Source: SIG672 sp045535095
GTDB lineage: Bacteria; Bacillota; Clostridia; Oscillospirales; CAG-272
DNA length: 18,103 nt
Direction: 5' to 3'
Assembly (NCBI GenBank): GCA_045535095.1
Contig: JAZSKY010000025.1
Location: forward strand, 1 to 18,103
Below, in pieces: positions 1-7,996 of the stretch. A model generated the notes under the pieces. The model had not been told where the DNA came from and searched no databases. It saw nothing but the letters and a program-made list of their open reading frames with translations. How positions within the stretch are numbered: position 1 is the first letter of the stretch; every line of letters begins with the position of its first letter. The translations under genes and the position numbers were made by a program.

Positions 1-1
1 C

Positions 2-2185
2 TCCGTCACTTGGGCATCCGACAACGAGAATGTCGCAACCGTTGATCAAAACGGTACGGTTACAGGACATGGCGCGGGTAAAGCCACCGTCACCGCAACC
101 ATAACCGGAACAGACGGTACTACACAAATAGAAGAGTGTACGGTTTATGTTTATTTAGAGGACGGTGTGTACACTATAAAAAACTTGAACTCAAATCTTA
201 TAATGAGGGTTGAAGACGGAAGTATTGATGAGTGGGCTAAAGTTAGACAATATTCCAAATACACATCCTCGCAAATATGGACGAATATAATTCAGTACTG
301 GAAAATTCACTATTTAGGAGAAGGGCTTTATAGCATACGACCATTGCACAAGCTCGATAAATCGCTTTGTCACAGTAGTAATTATGCGTGTATTGAATAT
401 ATTGGCGACACATATGATTATGACACGCAGTGGACTCGATTTGCTTGGGAAATAGGGTGCACTTCCTCGGGATATATTATTAAAAATAATGGAGAACCAA
501 ATAAATGCTTGCAGATTGAAAACTCGTCCTTAAGCGCCACTGCACTGGTCGTTCTCTCGGAAAATACAGATACTAGCAGTTGTCGTTGGTCAATTGAATC
601 CGTGTCAAATGTGCCTGTAGGTGTGGTTATTTACAATACGTACGGAAGCGACACTTTTGTGAACTCGCCGCTGTATGTGGCGCCCGAAGAAGAACGTGAT
701 CTATATTCGCTTTCCATGGAGCCGATATATTATTCTGCTTTTGATACAAGCCAAGATTTTGTATGGTATTCGAGCAATACATCTGTCGCAACGGTGGATT
801 ATGAAACCGGTACGGTTATAGGAAAATCATTTGGAACTACTGTTATTACAGCCAAGCATATAAATACCGGAATTACGGCATCTTACACCCTTCAAGTAAC
901 CGGAATAGCCGAGGGTGCGCATTACATAAGAAACAAAAAAACCGGATATTATGTGGACATTGAAGGTCCTACGATGGCGAGCGGAACTACTATACATCAG
1001 TGGCAATTCCATGGCGATAATTCGCAACAATGGTATTTTGAGCATCAAGGGGACGGATTTTATACTATAAAATCCAGGAACGGCGGAAATTATTATCTTG
1101 GAGTAAAGGATGATTCTCCCCTTGCAAAAGCTGAAATAATTTTACGCTTTGATGAGACAACCGACGGGATGCTATGGAATATATCAAAAACGAGTAGCGG
1201 AGCGCTTAAAATAACGTCTAAAAAAGGATATTCGTTCAATTTGGCGCTAACAACTACCGCCACAGGACAAACCAACGGTGCGATACTTATTCACGATAAT
1301 TATACTGACGATACCAATTATTCCGATGAGTGGTATGTGCACAGTACGAATTATTTTATGAATGCATTGACAACTGAGTTTGGCTTCACCCAAGAGCAAG
1401 CAGTGATTTTAAATGATATGTATTACAGGGTTAGAGATGAATATTCTCAACTAGGCGACATGTACGTTTCTTGGAAATATAGTAGATTGCTGGGTGGATT
1501 GGTATATGATCACATTTATGTCTTCTTGGGTGAGATGCTATGGACCGAAGTTGCCGGTAGTGGAGTTCCCACTACATATACTGAAAAAAGATACTACACC
1601 GAAGTTTTAAATTATAGCGATTCAGAATATACCGCACTAAAAAGTATGGTACAATATCAGCACGACAACGCACACAGGGAGGATAACGCAGATTTTGCTC
1701 ATTTTCAAATCAGCTTATCTGCGCGACTAGCATATCAAATAGATATAGACACTAACGAATCTATGAATCTCGCTACCACCAATGAACATATTTCCTACTT
1801 GGCGGGCTGGTTAGGAGATGCAACGTTAGCTTATGGCTTAAATGCAACGCCTTCGTTTCGTAATGACGACTATAAATCCGATCTTGATGCCGAGAATATA
1901 TTTAGGATTATGAGTAGTTCAAGTGGCTCTTATATCCATGCTGTTAATTCGTATTATTTCGGTTTGGAAAACAGCAACCAAAATCGGGCAAACGTATTCT
2001 TGGGGCATATATCTTACGAAACCATTAAAAATATGATATTAGAAAAACTACATATAAGTTCAAATTTAACTGACAACGAGCAGTTGGAGCGCATAAAGGA
2101 AATTGCCCCAGATACTTATAATTTCATGTTAAACTTAAGTCATGGTAGTGCAATAATGGAGGATTATATCAATGAAAATGGGTAA
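2..2185 (+). CDS. Secreted Big2 / ricin-type lectin-like protein, 5' end outside window
   Basis: Partial gene. The frame is open from base 2, and the GTG at 167 is only an internal valine. Counting from base 2 the visible part is 727 residues. Residues 1 to about 50 are an Ig-like Big2 domain end (WASDNENVATVDQNGTVTG pattern). About 54-200 is a degenerate beta-trefoil, ricin-like segment. About 220-302 is a second Big2 domain (WYSSNTSVATVDYETGTV). About 305-447 is a clearer ricin-type segment with a QxW-like NSQQW. Residues 450-727 form a C-terminal domain I do not recognise, with polar patches DFAHF (564-568), AGWLGD (601-606) and a DDYKSDLDAENI stretch (622-633). Big2 and ricin modules are typical of secreted, surface-binding proteins, so the C-terminus is the likely effector part (inference). 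Codon use is more AT-rich than in genes after 3500. It overlaps the next gene by 14 bases, so the two are probably co-translated. Confidence 0.8.
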   Translation, partial: SVTWASDNENVATVDQNGTVTGHGAGKATVTATITGTDGTTQIEECTVYVYLEDGVYTIKNLNSNLIMRVEDGSIDEWAKVRQYSKYTSSQIWTNIIQYWKIHYLGEGLYSIRPLHKLDKSLCHSSNYACIEYIGDTYDYDTQWTRFAWEIGCTSSGYIIKNNGEPNKCLQIENSSLSATALVVLSENTDTSSCRWSIESVSNVPVGVVIYNTYGSDTFVNSPLYVAPEEERDLYSLSMEPIYYSAFDTSQDFVWYSSNTSVATVDYETGTVIGKSFGTTVITAKHINTGITASYTLQVTGIAEGAHYIRNKKTGYYVDIEGPTMASGTTIHQWQFHGDNSQQWYFEHQGDGFYTIKSRNGGNYYLGVKDDSPLAKAEIILRFDETTDGMLWNISKTSSGALKITSKKGYSFNLALTTTATGQTNGAILIHDNYTDDTNYSDEWYVHSTNYFMNALTTEFGFTQEQAVILNDMYYRVRDEYSQLGDMYVSWKYSRLLGGLVYDHIYVFLGEMLWTEVAGSGVPTTYTEKRYYTEVLNYSDSEYTALKSMVQYQHDNAHREDNADFAHFQISLSARLAYQIDIDTNESMNLATTNEHISYLAGWLGDATLAYGLNATPSFRNDDYKSDLDAENIFRIMSSSSGSYIHAVNSYYFGLENSNQNRANVFLGHISYETIKNMILEKLHISSNLTDNEQLERIKEIAPDTYNFMLNLSHGSAIMEDYINENG

Positions 2186-3122
2186 TCACAAAGCGATCAA
2201 TCGTTTTATGTTACTGATGTCCACAATTTTTATAATTGTTTTTGTTTTTCTGGCTGTTTCGATTTATGCGGTTTTATTTGACAGAGACAAAATAGGTACA
2301 TACACTTCTCCTGACGGTGAATATTCTCTTGCCTTCCAAAAAGTAGGAGAGCCCTTTTTCATCGACGAAGATGTTGGCGTTCTGTTAAAGGTGACAAAGA
2401 ATAAAAAAGTTGTATCCAAGTATATTTTTCATGCCGAGGACGGGGCGCTCAACCAAGCATGCTGCGACCCTGTTTGGTATTCGGACAGAGTAGAGGTTTT
2501 CCTTTGTGAACAACTAACCAGCTTTGAATCAAATCCGATAATTCTTTACTTCGATAAGCGAAGCGACGAAGAAAAGACAATAGCCTTTGCCACATCACCA
2601 AACGGCAAGCATTCACTTGAGTTTATTTGCATCGGAAGTGACGCAAAAGACGCAAGCTCTTACGAGGTCAAATTTAAGTTAAGATATACCGACGAGCTTT
2701 TTTCTGATACAAGAAGGGCAGTAATATATCAAAACGAGATAACTCCCGAAAGCTGGAATGTTTTATGGTATGAGGATCGTGCAGAGATTTTCGTATTACC
2801 TCAAGATACTCAGGTAGATGGCGATCCACTTACGATTTATTTTAGGGACATTGTCAATTCGGAAAACGAAGAATATGAAATTGATTTTCAACGAATAGGC
2901 ATGGTAAGCAAAAGTGAAAATCTATACAAATATTCCTTTACTATTCGCTCAAAGTCAAAACCGAACTTGTCTCGCCGCGCTGCTGTGAAAACAAGCAACG
3001 AAAACATGTCTCCTGACGATTTTAGAGTATATTGGTATGACGACTGTGCGGAAATCGTAATTCTTGATGGCGATTCTGTCACAGAAGAATATGCAAATCC
3101 AATAAAAATAGTTTACCCATGA
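2172..3122 (+). CDS. Membrane-anchored protein with three tandem repeats, immunity-like candidate
   Basis: 316 residues, family not recognised. The ATG at 2172 was chosen because GGAGGA at 2158-2163 lies 8 bases upstream; the ATG at 2178 is the other option. Residues 11-36 are one strong transmembrane segment after a short basic N-terminus, so the rest should be outside the membrane. That part consists of three divergent copies of one unit of about 83 residues: 46-127, 142-224 and 232-315. Each begins with an xGEYSLxF-like strand, carries a WYxDRxE core (WYSDRVEVF 102-110, WYEDRAEIF 199-207, WYDDCAEIV 288-296), and ends in NPIxLYF or a variant. The third copy ends exactly at the stop, so the gene looks complete. 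The 14-base overlap with the secreted upstream protein and the membrane anchor would suit an immunity or partner protein (inference). A lipid- or sugar-binding role is equally open. Confidence 0.8.
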   Translation: MKMGNHKAINRFMLLMSTIFIIVFVFLAVSIYAVLFDRDKIGTYTSPDGEYSLAFQKVGEPFFIDEDVGVLLKVTKNKKVVSKYIFHAEDGALNQACCDPVWYSDRVEVFLCEQLTSFESNPIILYFDKRSDEEKTIAFATSPNGKHSLEFICIGSDAKDASSYEVKFKLRYTDELFSDTRRAVIYQNEITPESWNVLWYEDRAEIFVLPQDTQVDGDPLTIYFRDIVNSENEEYEIDFQRIGMVSKSENLYKYSFTIRSKSKPNLSRRAAVKTSNENMSPDDFRVYWYDDCAEIVILDGDSVTEEYANPIKIVYP

Positions 3123-3123
3123 T

Positions 3124-3347
3124 ATGGCAATAAGGTTTTTGTCATAGAAAAAGTATTCTGTCTCGAAGTAAACCACTCTTTGATTGAAGTATCCGATACG
3201 ATTCCGTACTATATCGCATTGTTCTGCGAAGAAGGGAACGAATATTATATTATCCATCTTTTCAGTCTAACCGAAGATCCGTCAGATGAATGGCTTCTCG
3301 ATTTTGGACTGGAAAAATACGTAGAAGTTAGTGATTCTAAAGAGTAA
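3124..3347 (+). pseudogene. Small broken gene, possible one-base frameshift
   Basis: After the stop at 3120-3122 a frame stays open to TAA 3345-3347, encoding a protein-like acidic sequence (VFCLEVNHSLIEVSDTIPYY ... YYIIHLFSLTEDPSDEWLLDF). This frame has no ATG and no ribosome binding site. An ATG at 3124 lies in another frame and stops after seven codons (MAIRFLS). Adding one T to the five-T run at 3136-3140 would join the two into a 74-residue ORF starting MAIRFFVIEKVF. It could therefore be a recently frameshifted small gene, a sequencing error in a homopolymer, or the remnant of a longer gene. The sequence does not resemble the WYxDRxE repeats upstream. Function unknown. Confidence 0.45.
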
Positions 3348-3386
3348 AGCATCTCCCCGACCACACATTCAAAAAAATAAATACCG

Positions 3387-3418
3387 AAAACGCGGCAGTG
3401 TTCTCTCTGCCGCGTTTT
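3387..3418. terminator. Bidirectional intrinsic terminator
   Basis: Perfect 12-bp stem AAAACGCGGCAG (3387-3398) / CTGCCGCGTTTT (3407-3418) with an 8-base loop. An A-run at 3371-3377 lies upstream and T-rich sequence downstream. It closes the accessory block and insulates it from valS. Confidence 0.9.
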
Positions 3419-3452
3419 CATTATCTTATTTTTATTTAATATTTAAAAACAG

Positions 3453-3481
3453 TTGACAAAAGTGCCTTTATATGTTAAAAT
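3453..3481 (+). promoter_or_regulatory. Sigma-A promoter of valS
   Basis: TTGACA (3453-3458), 17-base spacer, TAAAAT (3476-3481), with a TGT extended -10 element just before the -10 box. The leader to the start codon is about 70 bases, too short for a T-box; no T-box features were seen. Confidence 0.85.
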
Positions 3482-3556
3482 TGTAGAATAATCGGAAAAT
3501 ATTGCTAAAATGCAACCGAAGATATATAAAGTCACCGAAAGGAAAGAGCAAAGCAA

Positions 3557-6187
3557 ATGAAAAAAGAACTTGCCAAAACCTACGATCCGTCCGAAATAGA
3601 GGACAGACTGTATAAATTTTGGAACGAAAGCGGCTATTTTACGCCCGACGCAAAAAACGATAACGAGTCCTTCTCGATAGTCATTCCCCCGCCCAACGTA
3701 ACGGGTCAGCTCCACATGGGTCACGCACTTGACGAGACTCTTCAGGACATTCTCGTACGCTACAAGAGAATGCAGGGATTCAACACCCTTTGGGTTCCCG
3801 GCACAGACCACGCGGGAATCGCAACTCAGATAAAGGTTGAGGAGCGCCTTCGTGTAGATGAAAATCTCACGAGATACGATCTCGGCAGAGAAAAATTCCT
3901 CGAGAGAGTATGGGCTTGGAAGGACACCTACGAAAACCGCATCACGAGTCAGCTCAAAAAGCTGGGCGCTTCGTGCGACTGGAGCCGTCAGCGCTTCACT
4001 ATGGACGAGGGCTGCTCGAAGGCAGTCCGCGAGGTGTTTGTAAACCTCTACGACAAGGGTCTTATCTACCGCGGAAACAGAATAATCAACTGGTGTCCGC
4101 ACTGCCTTACTGCTCTTTCCGACGCAGAGGTAGAATACAAGGATCAGCCCGGATTCTTCTGGCACATCAAGTATCCTATCAAGGGCGAGGACAGCTACGT
4201 TGAGATAGCGACCACCCGTCCCGAGACTATGTTCGGAGATACTGCAGTTGCAGTCAACCCCGAGGACGAAAACACGAAGCATCTTATCGGAAAGACTCTT
4301 ATCCTTCCGATAGTAGGCAGAGAAATTCCCGTAGTTGCCGACGATTACGTTGAGATCGGCTTCGGTACGGGTTGCGTTAAGATCACCCCTGCACACGACC
4401 CCAACGACTTCCTTGTCGGTCAGAGACACAGCCTTGAGCAGATCAAGGTCATGAACGACGATGCGACGATGAACGCCCACGCGGGCAAGTACGAGGGTAT
4501 GGACCGCTACGCTTGCCGCAAGGCACTCGCTCTCGACCTTGAAGCCGAGGGCTACCTCGTAAAGACCGAGCCGCACGATCACAACGTAGGCGTTTGCTAC
4601 CGTTGCGGCACGACCGTCGAGCCTCTCACCTCCGACCAGTGGTTCGTTAAGATGAAGCCTCTTGCAGAGCCTGCTATCGAGGCGGTTGAAAACGATTCGA
4701 TCAGATTCGTTCCCGAGCGCTTCTCGAAGAACTATTTCAACTGGATGAACAACATTCTCGACTGGTGTATCTCCCGTCAGCTCTGGTGGGGACACAGAAT
4801 CCCCGCCTTCTACTGTGATGACTGCGGCGAGATGACAGTATCCAAGGAAGACATTTCGGTATGTCCCAAGTGCGGCGGCAAGGTTCATCAGGACAGCGAC
4901 GTCCTTGACACCTGGTTCTCGTCTGCACTCTGGCCCTTCTCTACTCTCGGTTGGCCCGAAAGCACCGAGGATCTTAAAAAATACTATCCCACGAGCGTAC
5001 TCGTTACAGGATACGATATTATCACCTTCTGGGTATCGAGAATGATCTTCTCGGGACTTGAGCACATGGGCGAAAAGCCCTTCTCTACCGTATTTATTCA
5101 CGGTCTCGTACGTGACGCGCAGGGAAGAAAAATGTCCAAGTCTCTCGGAAACGGAATCGATCCTCTCGAGATAATCTCGCAGTACGGCGCCGATGCTCTC
5201 CGCTTTGCACTTGCAACCGGAAACAGCCCCGGAAACGATATGAGATTCTCTCCCGAAAAGATCGAGGCGGCGCGTAACTTCAACAACAAGATCTGGAACG
5301 CGGCAAGATTCGTTCTTATGAATCTTACTATTGAAGAGGCAAAGCTTCCCGACACAAGCGATCTCCGTCTTGAGGACAAGTGGATAATCTCGAAGTTCAA
5401 CACCCTTTGCAAGGAGGTTACCGTAAACCTTGACAACTTCGAGCTTGGCGTATCGCTTTCCAAGCTTTACGATTTCATCTGGGACGTATTCTGCGACTGG
5501 TACATCGAGCTTGTAAAGCCCCGCCTCAACGAAAAGGGCACGAAGACCAACGAGGTCGCACAGAACGTTCTCGTTTACGTTCTTTCCGAAACTCTCAAGC
5601 TTCTCCACCCCTATATGCCCTTCATCACCGAGGAGATCTGGCAGAGCCTTCCTCACTCGGGCGAGAGCATCATGATCAGCGAGTATCCTAAGTATAACGA
5701 GTCCCTCTCGTTTACAGAGGACGAGGAGCGCATGGCGTCTCTTATCGCAACTATCCGCTCTATCCGTAACCTCAGAAACGAAATGAACGTTCCTCCGTCG
5801 AAGAAGGCGGCGCTCACCATCGTTTCCGAAAGAGCTGATATATATAATGAGGAGACCGAGGCCTTCTTTATCAAGCTCGCATCCGCTTCTTCGGTAAGCG
5901 TTGTATCCGAGTACCACGACGAAAAGTCGGTACAGACGGTCAGCGAAAACGCGGTCGTTTACATTCCTCTTGCAGAAATGATCGACTTTGAGAAGGAGCT
6001 TGCCCGTCTTGAAGGCGAAAAGAAGAACACCCTTTTCGAGATCGAGCGTCTTGAAAAGAAGCTCTCCAACGAAGGATTTGTAGCGAAAGCTCCCGCGGCA
6101 GTCGTTGACGGAGAGAAGGCGAAGCTCGCGAAATATCGCGATACTCTTGAAAAAATCGAGAGCGCGATCGAAAAATTTAAAAACTGA
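3557..6187 (+). CDS. valS: Valine--tRNA ligase
   Basis: Cytoplasmic class I aminoacyl-tRNA synthetase that charges tRNA-Val with valine and hydrolyses mischarged threonyl-tRNA in its editing domain. It is 876 residues, the usual length for bacterial ValRS. The HIGH-class motif is HMGH at 53-56 and KMSKS is at 525-529. The editing (CP1) domain lies between them (TTRPETMFGDTAVAVNP). A Zn-type CDDCG...CPKCGG pair sits before DVLDTWFSSALWP. The anticodon-binding region follows KMSKS, and the last ~75 residues form the charged, coiled-coil tRNA-binding arm typical of ValRS. The ATG at 3557 is preceded by purine-rich AAAGGAAAGAG. It is transcribed alone, with its own promoter and terminator. The long minus-strand ORF inside it is a codon-bias shadow. 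Confidence 0.98.
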   Translation: MKKELAKTYDPSEIEDRLYKFWNESGYFTPDAKNDNESFSIVIPPPNVTGQLHMGHALDETLQDILVRYKRMQGFNTLWVPGTDHAGIATQIKVEERLRVDENLTRYDLGREKFLERVWAWKDTYENRITSQLKKLGASCDWSRQRFTMDEGCSKAVREVFVNLYDKGLIYRGNRIINWCPHCLTALSDAEVEYKDQPGFFWHIKYPIKGEDSYVEIATTRPETMFGDTAVAVNPEDENTKHLIGKTLILPIVGREIPVVADDYVEIGFGTGCVKITPAHDPNDFLVGQRHSLEQIKVMNDDATMNAHAGKYEGMDRYACRKALALDLEAEGYLVKTEPHDHNVGVCYRCGTTVEPLTSDQWFVKMKPLAEPAIEAVENDSIRFVPERFSKNYFNWMNNILDWCISRQLWWGHRIPAFYCDDCGEMTVSKEDISVCPKCGGKVHQDSDVLDTWFSSALWPFSTLGWPESTEDLKKYYPTSVLVTGYDIITFWVSRMIFSGLEHMGEKPFSTVFIHGLVRDAQGRKMSKSLGNGIDPLEIISQYGADALRFALATGNSPGNDMRFSPEKIEAARNFNNKIWNAARFVLMNLTIEEAKLPDTSDLRLEDKWIISKFNTLCKEVTVNLDNFELGVSLSKLYDFIWDVFCDWYIELVKPRLNEKGTKTNEVAQNVLVYVLSETLKLLHPYMPFITEEIWQSLPHSGESIMISEYPKYNESLSFTEDEERMASLIATIRSIRNLRNEMNVPPSKKAALTIVSERADIYNEETEAFFIKLASASSVSVVSEYHDEKSVQTVSENAVVYIPLAEMIDFEKELARLEGEKKNTLFEIERLEKKLSNEGFVAKAPAAVVDGEKAKLAKYRDTLEKIESAIEKFKN

Positions 6188-6218
6188 CCTTATTTTGACA
6201 AATTTTTCAGTTAAAATG

Positions 6219-6258
6219 CAGTATCCTTATCCCGAGAGGTTAAGGATACTGTTTTTTT
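6219..6258 (+). terminator. Intrinsic terminator of valS
   Basis: Perfect 11-bp stem CAGTATCCTTA (6219-6229) / TAAGGATACTG (6241-6251) followed by seven T at 6252-6258. It lies 32 bases after the valS stop and upstream of spoIIAA, so spoIIAA needs its own promoter or read-through. Confidence 0.9.
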
Positions 6259-6299
6259 ATTTCCTCTCCAAAGTAAAGAAAAAGGAAAGGACAGGCTAT

Positions 6300-6626
6300 A
6301 TGGAGATAGCAAGCGTAAAATGCGTGATGACAAAGGATACCTTAAATATTGATATTGAAGGGGACGTTGATCACCACACGGCAAAATTCATCAGAAGCGA
6401 GATAGATAAGGCGATATTTTACTACCGCCCGAAGGTCGCGCTTTTAAACACGAGCCGAGTCGATTTTATGGACTCGTCAGGGCTTGGACTGATTCTCGGC
6501 AGATACACGAACACAAAAGAGGTGGGTGGAGTTTTGAAAATAGTCAACCCCTCGCGCGAGACCGAGAAGATACTCGCTCTTGCGGGGATCGAAAGGCTCA
6601 TTCCCATCATACGAAACGCTACCTGA
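6300..6626 (+). CDS. spoIIAA: Anti-sigma-F factor antagonist SpoIIAA
   Basis: 108-residue STAS-domain protein. In the known pathway, dephosphorylated SpoIIAA binds SpoIIAB and frees sigma-F in the forespore; SpoIIAB phosphorylates it and SpoIIE dephosphorylates it. Sequence support: GDVDHHTA at 21-28 and the phospho-acceptor loop FMDSSGLGLILGRY, where S59 matches Ser58 of B. subtilis SpoIIAA. The ATG at 6300 (MEIASVK) is preceded by AAAGGAAAGG at 6281-6290. The frame stays open further upstream, but that stretch runs through the valS terminator and cannot be coding. First gene of the spoIIA operon, 24 bases before spoIIAB. No clear sigma-H promoter could be picked out upstream. Confidence 0.95.
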   Translation: MEIASVKCVMTKDTLNIDIEGDVDHHTAKFIRSEIDKAIFYYRPKVALLNTSRVDFMDSSGLGLILGRYTNTKEVGGVLKIVNPSRETEKILALAGIERLIPIIRNAT

Positions 6627-6650
6627 TATTAAAAGAAAGGAATTTTTGAA

Positions 6651-7085
6651 ATGAAAAAGACACTAAGCAATTCTCTGTCGCTGACATTCAGATCGCTCTC
6701 GCAGAACGAGAGCTTCGCGCGTCAGAGCGTATGCGCATTTATCGCGCAGATGGACCCTACCCTCGAGGAGCTTTCCAATATAAGAATAATTATTTCGGAG
6801 GCGGTGACGAACTGCGTAGTCCACGCGTACAAAAGAGATGTGGGTAACGTAAGCATCTTAGTAAAATGCTACTCGGACAGAAGCGTAAGAATAAAAATAA
6901 AGGATCGCGGATGCGGAATTGCAAACGTTGAGGAGGCGATGGCTCCATTCTACACGACAGACACGCGCGGCGAGAGAAGCGGAATGGGATTTGCCATAAT
7001 GCAGGGGCTTTCCAAAAAGCTCACCGTCCGCTCGTCAGAGGGAAAAGGAACCGCTCTGGATATTTACATAAAGCTCGGAGAATAA
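6651..7085 (+). CDS. spoIIAB: Anti-sigma-F factor / serine kinase SpoIIAB
   Basis: 144-residue GHKL-type ATPase that holds sigma-F inactive and phosphorylates SpoIIAA. The opening FRSLSQNESFAR is almost the B. subtilis sequence and includes the equivalent of Arg20 (R24 here). The N-box is SEAVTNCVVHAY with E50 and N54. The ATP-lid region has DRGCGI and RGERSGMGFAIM, and the C-terminal GKGT motif is present. Length matches the family. AAAGG at 6636-6640 lies 10 bases before the ATG. The stop at 7083-7085 is three bases before a hairpin that pairs with the sigF ribosome binding site. Confidence 0.97.
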   Translation: MKKTLSNSLSLTFRSLSQNESFARQSVCAFIAQMDPTLEELSNIRIIISEAVTNCVVHAYKRDVGNVSILVKCYSDRSVRIKIKDRGCGIANVEEAMAPFYTTDTRGERSGMGFAIMQGLSKKLTVRSSEGKGTALDIYIKLGE

Positions 7086-7088
7086 GAT

Positions 7089-7110
7089 CCTCCGTGCATA
7101 AAAGCGGAGG
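7089..7110 (+). promoter_or_regulatory. Hairpin masking the sigF ribosome binding site
   Basis: CCTCCG (7089-7094) is perfectly complementary to CGGAGG (7105-7110), with a 10-base loop. The 3' arm is the sigF Shine-Dalgarno sequence, 8 bases before its ATG. The 5' arm starts three bases after the spoIIAB stop, so a ribosome finishing spoIIAB would cover or open the stem. This suggests translational coupling of sigF to its own inhibitor (inference). Confidence 0.6.
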
Positions 7111-7118
7111 TTTCAAAT

Positions 7119-7832
7119 ATGTCATACGATAACAGCGCGCTAATTAAAAGACTCGGCGAGGGAGACGAGAGCGTTCTTGAAGAAATAGTTACGCAAAATA
7201 TGGGACTCGTCAAGAGCGTTGCCCTGCGCTTTTGCGGAAGGGGTACAGACTACGAGGATCTCGTCCAGATAGGCTCGATAGGACTCATTCGCGCGGCGCG
7301 GAGCTTCGATTTTTCATTCGGCTGTATGTTTTCCACCTACGCAGTTCCTCTTATTATAGGTGAGATTCGGAGATTTCTGCGCGACGACGGTCTTATCAAG
7401 GTGGGCAGAGCGACGAAGCAGGCGGCGAGCACTATAATGCGCGAGAGGGAGACTTTTCTATCCGAAAACCAGAGAGAGCCGAGCGTCGGCGAGCTTGCAG
7501 AGAGGTGTAAAATGAGCGTCGAGGAGGTCGTTTACGCGCTCGACGCGGCAGGTCCCGTACGCTCGCTGAGTGAAAGCGTGGGCGCGGAGGGTGACGGCGC
7601 CTCTCTTGAATATTTCATTGCCGACAAGGACGATCTCCTTGAAAAGCTGACTGACAGTATCGCTCTGCGCGAGGCGATCTCTACCCTCTCGCCCCGTCAG
7701 CAGGAGATCGTAAATCTGCGATATTTCAGGGAAATGTCACAGCAGCAGACGGGAGACGCGCTCGGAATAACGCAGGTAAAGGTGTCGCGCGAGGAGAAAA
7801 AGATTATGGAAATTCTCCGAAAAGCACTGTAA
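7119..7832 (+). CDS. sigF: RNA polymerase sporulation sigma factor SigF
   Basis: 237-residue sigma-70-family factor that directs early forespore transcription. Region 2 spans about 25-91 (YEDLVQIGSIGLIRAARSFD, then FSTYAVPLIIGEIRRFLRDD). Region 3 is about 95-145 and region 4 about 187-234 (LSPRQQEIVNLRYF, QVKVSREEKK). Sigma-G is a close paralogue; the position directly after spoIIAA and spoIIAB decides for sigma-F. GGAGG at 7106-7110 sets the ATG at 7119. No clear terminator follows the stop. The stretch to 7997 contains a 10-bp palindrome CGAAATTTCG (7891-7900) and the next promoter. Confidence 0.95.
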   Translation: MSYDNSALIKRLGEGDESVLEEIVTQNMGLVKSVALRFCGRGTDYEDLVQIGSIGLIRAARSFDFSFGCMFSTYAVPLIIGEIRRFLRDDGLIKVGRATKQAASTIMRERETFLSENQREPSVGELAERCKMSVEEVVYALDAAGPVRSLSESVGAEGDGASLEYFIADKDDLLEKLTDSIALREAISTLSPRQQEIVNLRYFREMSQQQTGDALGITQVKVSREEKKIMEILRKAL

Positions 7833-7919
7833 GGAGTGATTGTTTTAACCATTTTTCACCCAAAATCCGACCGTTTTATGCTGTTTTTGACGAAATTTCG
7901 CAAAATGCCCCTTTTTCGC

Positions 7920-7947
7920 TTGACAAATCCGCCCGTATGTGTATAAT
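7920..7947 (+). promoter_or_regulatory. Sigma-A promoter of yceD-rpmF
   Basis: TTGACA (7920-7925), 16-base spacer, TATAAT (7942-7947). The expected start near 7954 gives a leader of about 43 bases containing a small GCGCC-TTTTT-GGCG(T) hairpin. Confidence 0.85.
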
Positions 7948-7996
7948 ATACCTTGCGCCTTTTTGGCGTACCAAATAAGATGTTTTCGGAGTTATT

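Noticed and set aside
3482..3556. T-box riboswitch before valS
   Set aside because: The leader is only about 70 bases and shows no T-box sequence or antiterminator stem.
3443..5917. 824-codon open frame on the minus strand opposite valS
   Set aside because: It mirrors the biased codon use of valS. The valS product has all family motifs, while the antisense product has no recognisable domain and runs through the valS promoter.
6195..6224. TTGACA at 6195-6200 as the spoIIA promoter
   Set aside because: No -10 box at 16-18 bases, and the valS terminator lies directly downstream. No sigma-H pattern was clear either.
6105..6299. Longer N-terminus for spoIIAA
   Set aside because: The extension would overlap the end of valS and translate its terminator. 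The ATG at 6300 has a ribosome binding site and gives the family length.
7891..7900. Palindrome CGAAATTTCG upstream of the yceD promoter as an operator
   Set aside because: A single 10-bp palindrome 20 bases upstream of the -35 box is weak evidence, and no second site was found.
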